Positions 13,854 to 22,126 of a stretch of DNA of 35,407 bases are shown piece by piece. Every line of letters begins with the position of its first letter. Within the stretch, counting starts at the first letter, position 1. Source of the DNA: an uncultured Oscillospiraceae bacterium (GTDB lineage: Bacteria; Bacillota; Clostridia; Oscillospirales; Oscillospiraceae); NCBI GenBank assembly GCA_910584045.1, contig CAJTYO010000025.1:1-35407 (forward strand). The letters run 5' to 3'. Position numbers and translations under genes: made by a program. Under the pieces are notes generated by a model. That model saw only the letters and a list, made by a program, of their open reading frames with translations, had not been told where the DNA came from and searched no databases.

Positions 13854-16211
13854 TCATTGCGATTCCCGCACCGAAAACACCTGTGCTGCCACCTTAGCGG
13901 ATTGAGTGGCATCCTTGACATAGAAGTCCGCACCGACCTGATCCGCGAACGCCTGTGTTACCACTGCGCCGCCTACCATGATCTTGCATGACGCTCCGGC
14001 TTCGCGGAGTGCGCAGATCGTCACGGCGATATTCTGCGCTGTGGCCGTCATAAGGGAGGAGAGCCCCACCAGAGCGGCCCTCGTCTCCAAAGCAGCCTCT
14101 ACCACCCTCTCTGGAGGTACGTCTCTGCCCAAGTCAATGACCTGATAGCCGTAGTTTTCCAGCAGCATCTTGACGATGTTCTTCCCAATGTCATGCACGT
14201 CATCTTTTACGGTGGCCAACAGAATGGTTCCCTTTTCTCCCGCCCCTTTAGGTAATCTGGAGCGTACTGCGTCGAAGGCGATCTTCACCGCTCTGGCAGA
14301 GGACATCATCTGCGGCAAAAAAAGGCTCCCCTTCTCATATCGTTCTCCTACCTCGTCCAAGGCGGGAATAATGTGGTTGTCCACTACCTCCAGCGGCGAT
14401 TTGATTTCCAACAGGGCATCTACCGCCTCCTTGACTCCGGACTGTTGCCCAGAAGTGACCAGCTGCCGCAGCACTGCTCCCGGCTCCTGGAACGAACACT
14501 CTGGCTGAGCAGTCCGTCCCAGAAATTGGGTGATGTATGCGCCGCAGCCGGGGTCGGCGCCACACAGAACCTTCGCCGCAGCCAAGGTCTCCCGAACACA
14601 GGCGGAGGCCGTATTGACAATAGGCACGTTTAATCCCGCCGCCATGCAGGCCGATAAGAAAGTGCTGTTGAGAACATCCCGCTCCGGCAAGCCGTAGCTG
14701 ACATTGGAGATACCTAAAATCGTTTTGTAGCCCGCTGCCCGTACCAGACGTATTGCCTCTACAGCCACCAGTGCCTCCTCCTGATTGGCGGAAGCCGCCA
14801 TGGCGAGACAATCGATAAATATGTCCTCCTGCCGTACCCCAGCCCGTTCCGCTTCCTGTGCCACCCGCAGAGCGGTGTCCCGACGAATTTCTGGATGACT
14901 GCTGATTCCCTGCTCGTCCATGGCAAGCACAATCAGCCCTGTGCCATATTTCACCGCCAAGGGCAGCATGGCCGCAAGACTGTTCTCCCGGCCATTGACA
15001 GAATTGAGAATAGGCCGCCCACGGCACACACGCAGCGCTCTCTCCATGGCGACGGGGTCTGAGCAGTCAATGACCAGTGGCAGGGGAGACAATCTCTGAA
15101 TAGCCAGAACCAACTGCGGCAGCGCCTCTGTCTGGTTAATATCCGGCAATCCGGTATTTACCACCAAAAGGTCTGCACCCTCCGCCTCCTGAGCCGAGGC
15201 ATCTCCAGCGGCAGCATCCCAATCCCCGGCATACAGTGCCCCCCTCATGGCAGGCCTGCCTGTAGGGTTAAGCCGCTCTCCCACTGTAGCAACGGACCGG
15301 ACATCTACTATTATCGTCCCCTTCCAGCCGCATAGACGGCACAGCCCATCCGGTGTACGCCTAACCGCGTGCGTGCGATGATCCAATACCTGCCGCAGGG
15401 CGTGAATATGTTCCGGCGAGGTGCCGCAGCAGCCGCCCAGGATGGATGCACCGTCATCCAGGAATATCTCACCCCACTGTGCAAAGGCCTCCGGACCCAC
15501 ATCGTAGACTGTTTCCTCCCCCTCCAGCCGTGGCAAACCTGCATTTGGCTGAATCAGCACAGGCAGGTGGGTATTATCTAGAATCGTCCGCAGAATAGGA
15601 CGCAGCTCTTCCGGCCCCATGGAGCAATTAATGCCGACCGCATCTGCTCCAAGGGCTGTCAGCGTCACAGCCGCTGCTGCCGGGTCCACACCCAGAAAAG
15701 TCCGCCCGTCCGCTCCGAAGGTCATGGATACAAATGTCGGCAGGCCTGTCTGTTCCTTTACTGCCAACAGGGCGGCCTTTGCCTCCAACAGATCGCTCAT
15801 GGTTTCGATAAGCACCAGGTCAGCCCCGGCTTTCTCCCCTGCCGTTGCAATCTCGGTGAACTGGTTATAGGCCTCGCCAAAAGATATATCCCCAAAGGGC
15901 TCCAGCAGCACGCCCAGAGGCCCTATGTCCAGCGCAACGGCTCGCGCCTTCCCTGCCGCCCGTCTGGCGGCGGAAATTCCAGCGAAGATATAGGGGGTGG
16001 GATCACCTCCCAGCTTCCAACGGCTTGCGCCGAAGGTATTGGCGGTCAGTATATCCGCTCCCGCCTCCGCGTAAGCGGCGTGGACGGCCTCCACCGTTTC
16101 TGGATTGGTTATGTTCATCATCTCCGGCGGGGTGCCTGCTGGGAGCCCCGCTTTTTGGAGCATGGTACCCATTGCCCCGTCAAAGAGACGGCAAGTATGC
16201 ATATCAATCAT
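13854..16211 (-). CDS. metH: Cobalamin-dependent methionine synthase, no reactivation domain
   Basis: This 785-aa modular methyltransferase moves a methyl group from methyl-tetrahydrofolate through B12 to homocysteine. The homocysteine-binding barrel (about 1-290) has zinc ligands C196, C261 and C262. The pterin-binding barrel spans about 300-560 (FIDCLAMAAS and NVSYGLP). The B12 cap and Rossmann domains span about 565-785, with DxHxxG at 671-676 (H673 being the lower axial ligand). The protein ends there: the AdoMet-dependent reactivation domain of the roughly 1200-aa E. coli enzyme is absent, as in many clostridial MetH. The ATG at 16211 has AAAGGA 7 nt upstream. It lies downstream of xerD but beyond a terminator, so it likely has its own promoter. 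Confidence 0.95.
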   Translation of the reverse strand: MIDMHTCRLFDGAMGTMLQKAGLPAGTPPEMMNITNPETVEAVHAAYAEAGADILTANTFGASRWKLGGDPTPYIFAGISAARRAAGKARAVALDIGPLGVLLEPFGDISFGEAYNQFTEIATAGEKAGADLVLIETMSDLLEAKAALLAVKEQTGLPTFVSMTFGADGRTFLGVDPAAAAVTLTALGADAVGINCSMGPEELRPILRTILDNTHLPVLIQPNAGLPRLEGEETVYDVGPEAFAQWGEIFLDDGASILGGCCGTSPEHIHALRQVLDHRTHAVRRTPDGLCRLCGWKGTIIVDVRSVATVGERLNPTGRPAMRGALYAGDWDAAAGDASAQEAEGADLLVVNTGLPDINQTEALPQLVLAIQRLSPLPLVIDCSDPVAMERALRVCRGRPILNSVNGRENSLAAMLPLAVKYGTGLIVLAMDEQGISSHPEIRRDTALRVAQEAERAGVRQEDIFIDCLAMAASANQEEALVAVEAIRLVRAAGYKTILGISNVSYGLPERDVLNSTFLSACMAAGLNVPIVNTASACVRETLAAAKVLCGADPGCGAYITQFLGRTAQPECSFQEPGAVLRQLVTSGQQSGVKEAVDALLEIKSPLEVVDNHIIPALDEVGERYEKGSLFLPQMMSSARAVKIAFDAVRSRLPKGAGEKGTILLATVKDDVHDIGKNIVKMLLENYGYQVIDLGRDVPPERVVEAALETRAALVGLSSLMTATAQNIAVTICALREAGASCKIMVGGAVVTQAFADQVGADFYVKDATQSAKVAAQVFSVRESQ

Positions 16212-16405
16212 AAACGGTCCTTTCTTACATTAATTCTCAGTAAAAAAATTTCATTTTTTTGGCCGCAGAATGTGACTCGGCGGTGAAGCCGCCGAGAATG
16301 TTATCAATACTTTTCTTGCAGCAACCGTAGGCATAATGATGCGTAATGTTGTGATAAAAATTTTTATTAAGAAATAGTTTTTACTGCTGGCTACAGGAGG
16401 CAAAC
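16212..16405 (-). other. metH 5' leader with a GC hairpin
   Basis: The roughly 190 nt between the xerD terminator and metH contain an 8-bp hairpin (CTCGGCGG at 16276-16283 with 16289-16296) followed on the minus strand by A7/T7 tracts that could also pair. I see no S-box, SMK or cobalamin riboswitch core. Attenuation is possible but unproven. A 27-codon ATG frame (16251-16334) lies here without a ribosome site. Confidence 0.35.
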
Positions 16406-16432
16406 AAAAAACGTGCCAGAAGGCACGTTTTT
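16406..16432. terminator. Terminator downstream of xerD
   Basis: ACGTGCC (16411-16417) pairs with GGCACGT (16422-16428), flanked by A5 and T4-5, so it can work on both strands. On the minus strand it lies 4 bp past the xerD stop and separates xerD from metH. Confidence 0.85.
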
Positions 16433-16435
16433 CAT

Positions 16436-17320
16436 TCAAGCCCTTGGATGAGCCTTTTGGTAGACGTCCTGCAGCTTCTGTTTAACCATATGGGAATATA
16501 TCTGCGTAGAGGATATGTCCGCATGGCCCAGCATCTCCTGGATAGAGCGCAGATCTGCTCCGTTCTCCAGGAGGTGGGCGGCAAAGGAGTGTCTCAAGGT
16601 GTGGGGTGTGATGTCCTTGTTAATCTGAGCTTTTTCCTGATAAAACTTTATGAGCTTCCAGAACCCCTGGCGGCTCATCCGCTCTCCGCTCATATTTACG
16701 AACAACGCCCTCTCCCCGTGGTGAATTACCAACTGGGGCCGCACATCCTTGATATAATCGCTCAGCGCTTTCACTGCAGCGGCGTACAGCGGAACGATCC
16801 GCTCCCTGCCCCGGCTGGTGCAGCGGATAAACGCTCCTGAAAGACTGACGTCCTCCACATTCAGACCGATCAGCTCGCTGACACGGATACCTGTGGCGTA
16901 CAGCAGCTCCAGCATGGCGTGGTCCCGATAGCCCTTGGGGTCCACACACTGCGGCTGCTCCAGAAATTGCTCCACCTCTTTGCCTGTCAAAATCTGCGGC
17001 AATTTCCGCTCTGTTTTCACCTGCACGGCGTTTCTAGCCGGATTGCGGCGAATCAGTCCGCGATTTTGTAAATAGCTGTAGTAAGATTTCAAGGAGGCGG
17101 CACTGCGGGCCATGCTGGCATTGGATTTACCCTTTCCAGCCATATAGGACATGTAGCGTTCAATATGCTCTGTCTGCGCCTGCGGCAGCTCCAAGTCCTC
17201 CGTTTCCATCAGATATTTGGAAAACTGCGTCACATCTCGGACGTACGAGGTGATCGTATTTTGGGAGGCGTTTCGCTCCAGTTCAAGATAGCCGGCAAAC
17301 GCCTTGATATGATCCGTCAC
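16436..17320 (-). CDS. xerD: Tyrosine recombinase XerD
   Basis: This 294-aa protein has the length of XerD and lies next to spoIIM, as in the Bacillus spoIIM-fur-xerD region. It would resolve chromosome dimers at dif with a XerC partner. Catalytic residues seen are R146 (TGIRVSEL), H240 and R243 (PHTLRH), H266 (LGHAD) and Y275 (TQIYSHM). The usual GKGxK beta-hairpin is replaced by TSRGRER (168-174), so the catalytic Lys is absent and an Arg may substitute. The GTG at 17320 is the start: GGGAGGGG lies about 6 nt upstream. A terminator follows the stop. Confidence 0.9.
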   Translation of the reverse strand: MTDHIKAFAGYLELERNASQNTITSYVRDVTQFSKYLMETEDLELPQAQTEHIERYMSYMAGKGKSNASMARSAASLKSYYSYLQNRGLIRRNPARNAVQVKTERKLPQILTGKEVEQFLEQPQCVDPKGYRDHAMLELLYATGIRVSELIGLNVEDVSLSGAFIRCTSRGRERIVPLYAAAVKALSDYIKDVRPQLVIHHGERALFVNMSGERMSRQGFWKLIKFYQEKAQINKDITPHTLRHSFAAHLLENGADLRSIQEMLGHADISSTQIYSHMVKQKLQDVYQKAHPRA

Positions 17321-17344
17321 AGCTTCCCCTCCCTTCCCAATCGA

Positions 17345-17977
17345 TCAAATTAACCCTAGCGCTGCGCGGAACAGGAGCGGCGTCAACAGCCTCTCGCAGA
17401 ACACGCCAGCCGCCAGGATGATGGCACACAACACAAACAACAAAAAATACCGGGTCCCATATAGGACTGGTGTTGACCGTTTTCCTCGTCCAAAGGACAT
17501 AGAAAACAGTTCCATGGAGAGTGGCCATGCCGCTCCTGCCAACACAAGAAAGCATGGCAGTGTGAATACCAATCGCACTGCCAAAGCCCCCATGGCGAGC
17601 ACGGTACCCATCCTGCCATAACATCGGACAAAGCAGGATACGGTGTACATAGTGAAAAAGCCAAAACCACCGGACAACACCGGGATCAAAACCACACCCA
17701 CCCCGGAAAAACCAAACAAAAACAGCGCTAATCCATAGCCAAAATACAGTGTTATACAGCTGAGCATGGATGCCTCCGTACCACCCTCGCTGTAGAGACG
17801 GCAGTAGCCGTCCAAATACTCCTTCAGCGACGACCACGTCTCATCCCCGCAAGCCCCGGCGTACAGATGTCCCGCCAGCGCTCCCGCCAAAAAGGTTAGC
17901 GCCAGCAGGACCGAGCGCACAACGGACGCATCCCAGCTGCCCAGACGGATTGTCCGCAGAACCATTCGCCCACGCAT
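17345..17977 (-). CDS. spoIIM: Stage II sporulation protein M
   Basis: This 210-aa membrane protein has about five hydrophobic helices (about residues 20-37, 72-96, 98-118, 122-150 and 175-197) and a short extracytoplasmic loop after the first. Size, topology and position next to xerD match SpoIIM, part of the DMP complex with SpoIID and SpoIIP that degrades peptidoglycan during forespore engulfment. Sequence similarity is moderate by eye, so the call leans on synteny and topology. The ATG at 17977 follows GAGGTGAT at 5 nt. The stop is 24 bp before xerD. Confidence 0.8.
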   Translation of the reverse strand: MRGRMVLRTIRLGSWDASVVRSVLLALTFLAGALAGHLYAGACGDETWSSLKEYLDGYCRLYSEGGTEASMLSCITLYFGYGLALFLFGFSGVGVVLIPVLSGGFGFFTMYTVSCFVRCYGRMGTVLAMGALAVRLVFTLPCFLVLAGAAWPLSMELFSMSFGRGKRSTPVLYGTRYFLLFVLCAIILAAGVFCERLLTPLLFRAALGLI

Positions 17978-17995
17978 CTCCCATCACCTCGCAAC

Positions 17996-18021
17996 AGAGT
18001 ATGCGCAGTGGACAAGTTTTA
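17996..18021 (-). promoter_or_regulatory. Candidate sigma-E-type promoter of spoIIM
   Basis: On the minus strand CATACTCT (complement of 17996-18003) differs by one base from the sigma-E -10 consensus CATACAnT. TAAAACT (complement of 18015-18021) is a poor -35 and the spacing is slightly short. Mother-cell expression is expected for spoIIM, but the match alone is weak. Confidence 0.3.
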
Positions 18022-18289
18022 GAAGCGGGACGGGTGAAATCGGCACGGGAGAACCCATCTCCTGCGGAAAACGGTGTTGAAACGCTTAAAAATGACTGCT
18101 TTATAATATAAAGGAAATTTTCCTGTTTCGCAAGAGAAAATCGAGATATCTGTATGTTTTTGGCTGTTATGACAAAATATTATGTAAACAATTTTATGTA
18201 AACCAGCTTGATTCGTGTTCATTTTTTTATGTTTTATATTGATATAAGAACATCTAGTGTAGGTCGTACTTGAGATCACCCCACATCTA

Positions 18290-18330
18290 GGGCGGCAAGC
18301 TGATTACAATTTGTAATCAGCTTGCCGCCC
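18290..18330 (-). terminator. Long perfect hairpin downstream of the TIGR04086 gene
   Basis: GGGCGGCAAGCTGATTACAA (18290-18309) is mirrored at 18311-18330, giving at least 18 bp of stem with a 3-5 nt loop. On the plus strand CTCGTTTT follows; on the minus strand there is no T-run. The only nearby gene ending here is on the minus strand (18397), so it probably ends or protects that transcript. Confidence 0.55.
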
Positions 18331-18396
18331 CTCGTTTTCACAACCAACCAAATATTTTTTTACTTTTGGTCATTTTTACAACTTGACAGGCAGCCA

Positions 18397-18831
18397 TCAT
18401 TTCCGTCGTCTGTGTCGCCCCCCGTTTCTTCCCCTCTTTCCTTTTGGAAGATTGTATCCCACCAGGGCCGCCAGCAATCCTCCTGCCGCCATAGAGAGAC
18501 CCAGACCGGTCAGACCATTCTCAATACTTACTGCGTCCGTGGTAAGCAGAGCGGCGGCCAAGGTCAGAGACAAGAAAACCACTACCACTACAGGCACTGA
18601 AAGCATAGACGTCCCCTTTCCTTTCAGAACACTGTAGCCGCAGCCTAAAAAGGAGGCCAGAGCCGCTGTGACACATACCAGCGGGTAGATCTGGTCCAGG
18701 CTTAGTATCCCCTGGTCCACCAAAAGTGCGCACAGCATCTGAAGCAGGACATAAGAGAGCAGAGAAATTCCCCCGCCGACCGCACAATTTTTCGCCATCC
18801 CCTCCGGCAGGGACATAACAACCTTAGACAT
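18397..18831 (-). CDS. TIGR04086-family membrane protein
   Basis: This 144-aa protein has four membrane helices (about residues 20-43, 48-66, 76-95 and 105-126) and a very basic tail (KGKRGRNGGRHRRRK). It matches the TIGR04086/YrzE-type membrane family, which in Clostridia lies beside yajC. Function unknown. The ATG at 18831 follows GGGAGG at about 7 nt; a longer frame from 18849 would place its start upstream of that site. It lies about 80 bp after the yajC stop. Confidence 0.75.
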   Translation of the reverse strand: MSKVVMSLPEGMAKNCAVGGGISLLSYVLLQMLCALLVDQGILSLDQIYPLVCVTAALASFLGCGYSVLKGKGTSMLSVPVVVVVFLSLTLAAALLTTDAVSIENGLTGLGLSMAAGGLLAALVGYNLPKGKRGRNGGRHRRRK

Positions 18832-18909
18832 AACAGAACCTCCCGGCAATTCTACTGATAAACCAGTATATTGACCGGAAGGTTCTATTATTCGATTGGA
18901 CAGGGTCTA

Positions 18910-19290
18910 TTATTTCTCCTCGCCGCTGCTCGCCTCAATCTGAGCGGGTTCCTCGTCAGACTTACTTTTCTTCCCCTTTTTCGTGTCTACAGGGGAATTG
19001 CTGTTGTTGGTAGACACTGCCCACTTGGTCAGCTCCATGCGCACACGATCATCACTGGTCTCAATAATGATGTTGTCATCCGATACCTGTACGATCTTTC
19101 CAACGATACCGCCTATAGTAGTGATCTGGTCGCCTTTTTTAAGGCTGTTGCGCATCTCTTCCGCCTGCTTTTTCCGCTTGTTCTCCGGACGGATCATCAG
19201 GAAGTACATCAGCGCAACCATGACAACCAGCGGGATCAGCAGAGACCCCATGCTGCCTGCTCCGGCCTCAATGGCGTAAAATAATGGCAT
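18910..19290 (-). CDS. yajC: Preprotein translocase subunit YajC
   Basis: This 126-aa protein has a single N-terminal membrane helix (about residues 14-33), the YajC signature MIRPENKRKKQAEEMRNSLKKGD just after it, and an SH3-like fold (about 50-90: ITTIGGIVGKIVQV, DNIIIET). The C-terminal 35 residues are a hydrophilic, Lys/Ser/Glu-rich extension. YajC joins SecDF in the Sec holo-translocon. The start follows AAGGAG at about 10 nt. A near-consensus promoter lies about 60 bp upstream. Confidence 0.95.
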   Translation of the reverse strand: MPLFYAIEAGAGSMGSLLIPLVVMVALMYFLMIRPENKRKKQAEEMRNSLKKGDQITTIGGIVGKIVQVSDDNIIIETSDDRVRMELTKWAVSTNNSNSPVDTKKGKKSKSDEEPAQIEASSGEEK

Positions 19291-19346
19291 GTTTATTTTT
19301 CTCCTTACTCATTCGATTTTTCTTATTGAGAGAAAGTGCTTTTGTC

Positions 19347-19375
19347 ATTATAGCGGATTTACCAGCGTTTGGCAA
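19347..19375 (-). promoter_or_regulatory. yajC promoter
   Basis: On the minus strand TTGCCA (complement of 19370-19375) and TATAAT (complement of 19347-19352) are 17 bp apart, one of the best sigma-A promoters in the window. Confidence 0.8.
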
Positions 19376-19377
19376 GT

Positions 19378-19389
19378 CCAAAATTTTGG
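19378..19389. promoter_or_regulatory. 12-bp palindrome abutting the yajC -35 box
   Basis: CCAAAATTTTGG is a perfect palindrome ending 2 bp upstream of the -35 hexamer. Position and symmetry suggest a dimeric regulator site or UP-like element. No regulator is identified. Confidence 0.35.
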
Positions 19390-19469
19390 TACCCTATGCG
19401 CGGCTGCATCGTTGTTCAAGTCCATTCTCAGCAAAAATAGAATATCACACGCTGAATAGGGTTCTCTCA

Positions 19470-20417
19470 TCATTCCTTCTTATCACCGAGATACGCTGTC
19501 AGAAACCGCACCAGTCCACGAACAACATACGCTATATTTCCCTCCTCCAGCACTGTATCCCGTTTGGTCCGCAGCCGAGGAATATAGTACCCCAGTCCTG
19601 CCAGATAACGGCAAGCGCAAATATCCACCCGAAATTTAAACTTCCTGCCGTCCGACGGGTAGTACTGCAGTCCCTTGACCAGCAACTTTGGCCGCAGCTC
19701 TTCCCCCTCTGGAAACGCCGCATCCAACGCCTCCGTCAGAGCGCCGTCCCACCTGCTATATTTGGAAGGTATGAGCAGCAGATTCTCTCCATCTCCCACG
19801 CAGTCCAGGTTAACAAACAGCCTCTTAGATGCCTGCTCCACGTGCCTCTTCTTGAAGGCCGAGGCCCCCAGCAGCGTCCTCTCATTGTTATCCAGAAACA
19901 CCATGCACACCCGTCTGTCGTACCCCGCCTCCTTGGCTGCCGCCAGCAGAGCCAGTACGCCGGAGGAATTTCCGTTGGCGTTTTCCTGATTGGCCGGTCC
20001 ATAGGCCGCCAGCCACAACCCAGCCACCGCCAGCGCCAGAAACAGCGGCAACATCAGCTTCGGCTGGTTTAAAGGAAAGCTGACTGCCAGTGACAACAGA
20101 AAGGCCATCGCTACCAGCCCCAACGCAGAGGCCAAGTGGTAGCATATATGGGCCAGCACATTTGTGGGCGAGACAAAATTGGGGAGCAGCATCCTGGATC
20201 CGGTATCGTAGTGGGCGCAGAGGAATACCTCCGCCCGCTCCGGGTCCCCGGCCACGACGTTGACGCTGCCATTGAACCTCCCATAGCTCTCCTCCTCCGC
20301 CTTCCACCCCGCCCTCTTCAGCTCTCGCAGCAGCCACTGGCGAAATTCCCTCTTCTGTACAGCGGTCCGCCGCACAGGATGGAGCGTCAGCATATATTTT
20401 TTTAAGCTCTCAATCAT
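19470..20417 (-). CDS. M28-peptidase-fold membrane protein, probably inactive
   Basis: This 315-aa protein has the M28 aminopeptidase fold with two membrane helices inserted (about residues 92-113 and 120-139). The first metal motif AHYDT (H69, D71) and the later D205 are present. The bridging Asp of the usual GANDxxSG is Gly149 (NANGNSSG), the general-base Glu of the EE pair is Asn178 (DNNE, with E179 kept), and the final His ligand of RxHTxxDT is Arg283 (RLRTKRDT). Catalysis is therefore unlikely; a binding or scaffold role is inferred. It starts 15 bp after the recN stop with AAGGG at 6 nt, so it is the last gene of the recN operon. Confidence 0.75.
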   Translation of the reverse strand: MIESLKKYMLTLHPVRRTAVQKREFRQWLLRELKRAGWKAEEESYGRFNGSVNVVAGDPERAEVFLCAHYDTGSRMLLPNFVSPTNVLAHICYHLASALGLVAMAFLLSLAVSFPLNQPKLMLPLFLALAVAGLWLAAYGPANQENANGNSSGVLALLAAAKEAGYDRRVCMVFLDNNERTLLGASAFKKRHVEQASKRLFVNLDCVGDGENLLLIPSKYSRWDGALTEALDAAFPEGEELRPKLLVKGLQYYPSDGRKFKFRVDICACRYLAGLGYYIPRLRTKRDTVLEEGNIAYVVRGLVRFLTAYLGDKKE

Positions 20418-20432
20418 ATGTTCCCTTCTCCG

Positions 20433-22109
20433 CTACAGGTTCTTTTTGAAGCACTCTGCCGCATCCAGCAACTCCTCCGCCCCTGCCAGCTGCGCCGCCG
20501 TGGGTTCTCCACCGCCGGTCAGACGGGCCAGCTCTTTTTTCCGCTGTTCCCGATCCAGCCGGAGAACCCTCGTATAGGTGCGCCCTCTGCTCTCTCCCTT
20601 CTCCACCGAGAAGTGTGTGTCTGCCATGGCCGTCAGCTGGGGCAGATGGGTGACGCACAGCACCTGCTTGCGCTGGCTGACTTGGGCAAGTTTCTCGGCA
20701 ACCTTCTGGGCGGCCCGGCCGCTGACGCCTGTGTCCACCTCGTCAAAGACCAGCGTGCCGATCAGCTCATTCTCCGCCAGCACATTTTTCAGGGCCAGCA
20801 TAATCCTGGCCAGCTCGCCACCGGAGGCCACCTTGCTGATGGGCCGCAGCTCCTCCCCCACGTTGGCAGACATAAGAAACCGTACCACATCCCCACCCCC
20901 CGCGTCCAGCTCTTTCTCCTCAAAGCAGATAGAGAAACGCACCCGGGGCATATCCAGCTGCCGCAGCTCCTCCAGTATTCTTGCCTCCAGGTCCTTGGCC
21001 GCCTCCTTTCGGGCCTCGGACAGCACACCAGCGGCCTTTATCGCCTGTCTGCGCTCCTTATCCAGCTGCTTTTCCAGCCGCATAGCGGTGTCGGATGCAA
21101 AGGTGATCTGGTCCAGCTCCTCCTTCCGCTGCTCCAGGTAGGCGAGCATATCCTCCACTGTGGGGCCATACTTCTTCTTTAGACGATACAGCAGATCCGC
21201 CCGACCTTCCAGCTCATCCAACTCCTGGGGACTGAAATCGAAAGCGTCCTGCATATCCCGCAGGGTCTCAGCCACGTCATATGCTTCGGAGTACAACCCC
21301 TCCATCCGTTCGTGAAGCTGGGTGAACTGCTCGTCCAGCCCCTTCGCACCAGCCACGGCCCCTGCCGCCTCCCGCAGCTGGGCCACCGCGCCGCCCCCTT
21401 CGTCGCCGCCAGTGAGATTCCAGACAGCTCCCTGAATGGCAGACATAAACTTCTCACTGTTGCGCAGCAGATTCCGCCGCTGGTTCAGAGCCTCCTCCTC
21501 CCCCGACTGCAGCTGAGCCCGCTCCAGCTCCTCGATCTGGAAACGAAGGCTGTCCAGCCGCCTCTCCTTCTCTGCCTCATCCATTTGCAGGGCCTTCAGC
21601 TTCCTCCTCGTGGCCTCCATAGCCTCGTAGCACGCGCCGTAGGCCGACAGCTCCCCATCCATCCGACCGTAGCTGTCCAGATACACGCCGTGTAGCTCCT
21701 CATCCAGGAGCTGCTGGCCGTCATGCTGGCCGTGGATGTTCAGCAGCGCCCCGCCGATTCGCCGCAGCTGGGCCACAGTGACGGGCCTGCCGCCCACACG
21801 GCAAGCGTTCTTGCCGTCGAGGGATATCTCCCGCTGGAGCAGCAACTCCCCGTCCTCCACCTCAGCGCCGCACTCCTCCAGCACCGGCAGGGATGGTACG
21901 CCGGTGAACACGGCGCTGACAAATGCCTTTGTCGCGCCGGTGCGGATGAGGTCACGGCTGGTCCTTTGCCCCAGCACCGCGCCCATGGCGTCGATGACGA
22001 TGCTCTTTCCCGCACCAGTCTCGCCTGTCAGGGCGTTGAATCCCCCGTCAAATGCGATGTCCGCCTCCTCGATTACGGCGATATTTTCAATGTGCAGCAG
22101 TTGTAACAT
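20433..22109 (-). CDS. recN: DNA repair protein RecN
   Basis: This 558-aa SMC-like ATPase acts early in double-strand-break repair. Walker A is GETGAGKS (about residues 29-36), a long coiled-coil hairpin fills about 150-370 around a central hinge, and the C-terminal half carries the ABC signature region ISKVASGGELARIMLAL and Walker B with LVFDEVDTGVSG. Length is normal. It lies 17 bp after argR in the conserved nadK-argR-recN order. The ATG at 22109 has GGGGTGA a few bases upstream. Confidence 0.96.
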   Translation of the reverse strand: MLQLLHIENIAVIEEADIAFDGGFNALTGETGAGKSIVIDAMGAVLGQRTSRDLIRTGATKAFVSAVFTGVPSLPVLEECGAEVEDGELLLQREISLDGKNACRVGGRPVTVAQLRRIGGALLNIHGQHDGQQLLDEELHGVYLDSYGRMDGELSAYGACYEAMEATRRKLKALQMDEAEKERRLDSLRFQIEELERAQLQSGEEEALNQRRNLLRNSEKFMSAIQGAVWNLTGGDEGGGAVAQLREAAGAVAGAKGLDEQFTQLHERMEGLYSEAYDVAETLRDMQDAFDFSPQELDELEGRADLLYRLKKKYGPTVEDMLAYLEQRKEELDQITFASDTAMRLEKQLDKERRQAIKAAGVLSEARKEAAKDLEARILEELRQLDMPRVRFSICFEEKELDAGGGDVVRFLMSANVGEELRPISKVASGGELARIMLALKNVLAENELIGTLVFDEVDTGVSGRAAQKVAEKLAQVSQRKQVLCVTHLPQLTAMADTHFSVEKGESRGRTYTRVLRLDREQRKKELARLTGGGEPTAAQLAGAEELLDAAECFKKNL

Positions 22110-22126
22110 GTCTCACCCCACTATCT

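Larger units (their letters stand above)
17978..18396. other. Intergenic region, AT-rich in the middle
   Basis: These 419 bp between spoIIM and the TIGR04086 gene contain the candidate sporulation promoter (17996-18021), a small palindrome AGGAAATTTTCCT (18112-18124), AT-rich sequence to 18240, and the long hairpin at 18290-18330. Open frames on either strand have no ribosome sites and unconvincing composition. Confidence 0.6.

Noticed and set aside
16251..16439. Leader peptide upstream of metH
   Set aside because: The 27-codon ATG frame lacks a ribosome site and has no regulatory codon run such as Met or Cys; the longer frame crosses the xerD terminator.
18019..18279. 86-codon minus-strand frame upstream of spoIIM
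   Set aside because: AT-rich intergenic sequence without a ribosome site, overlapping the candidate promoter.
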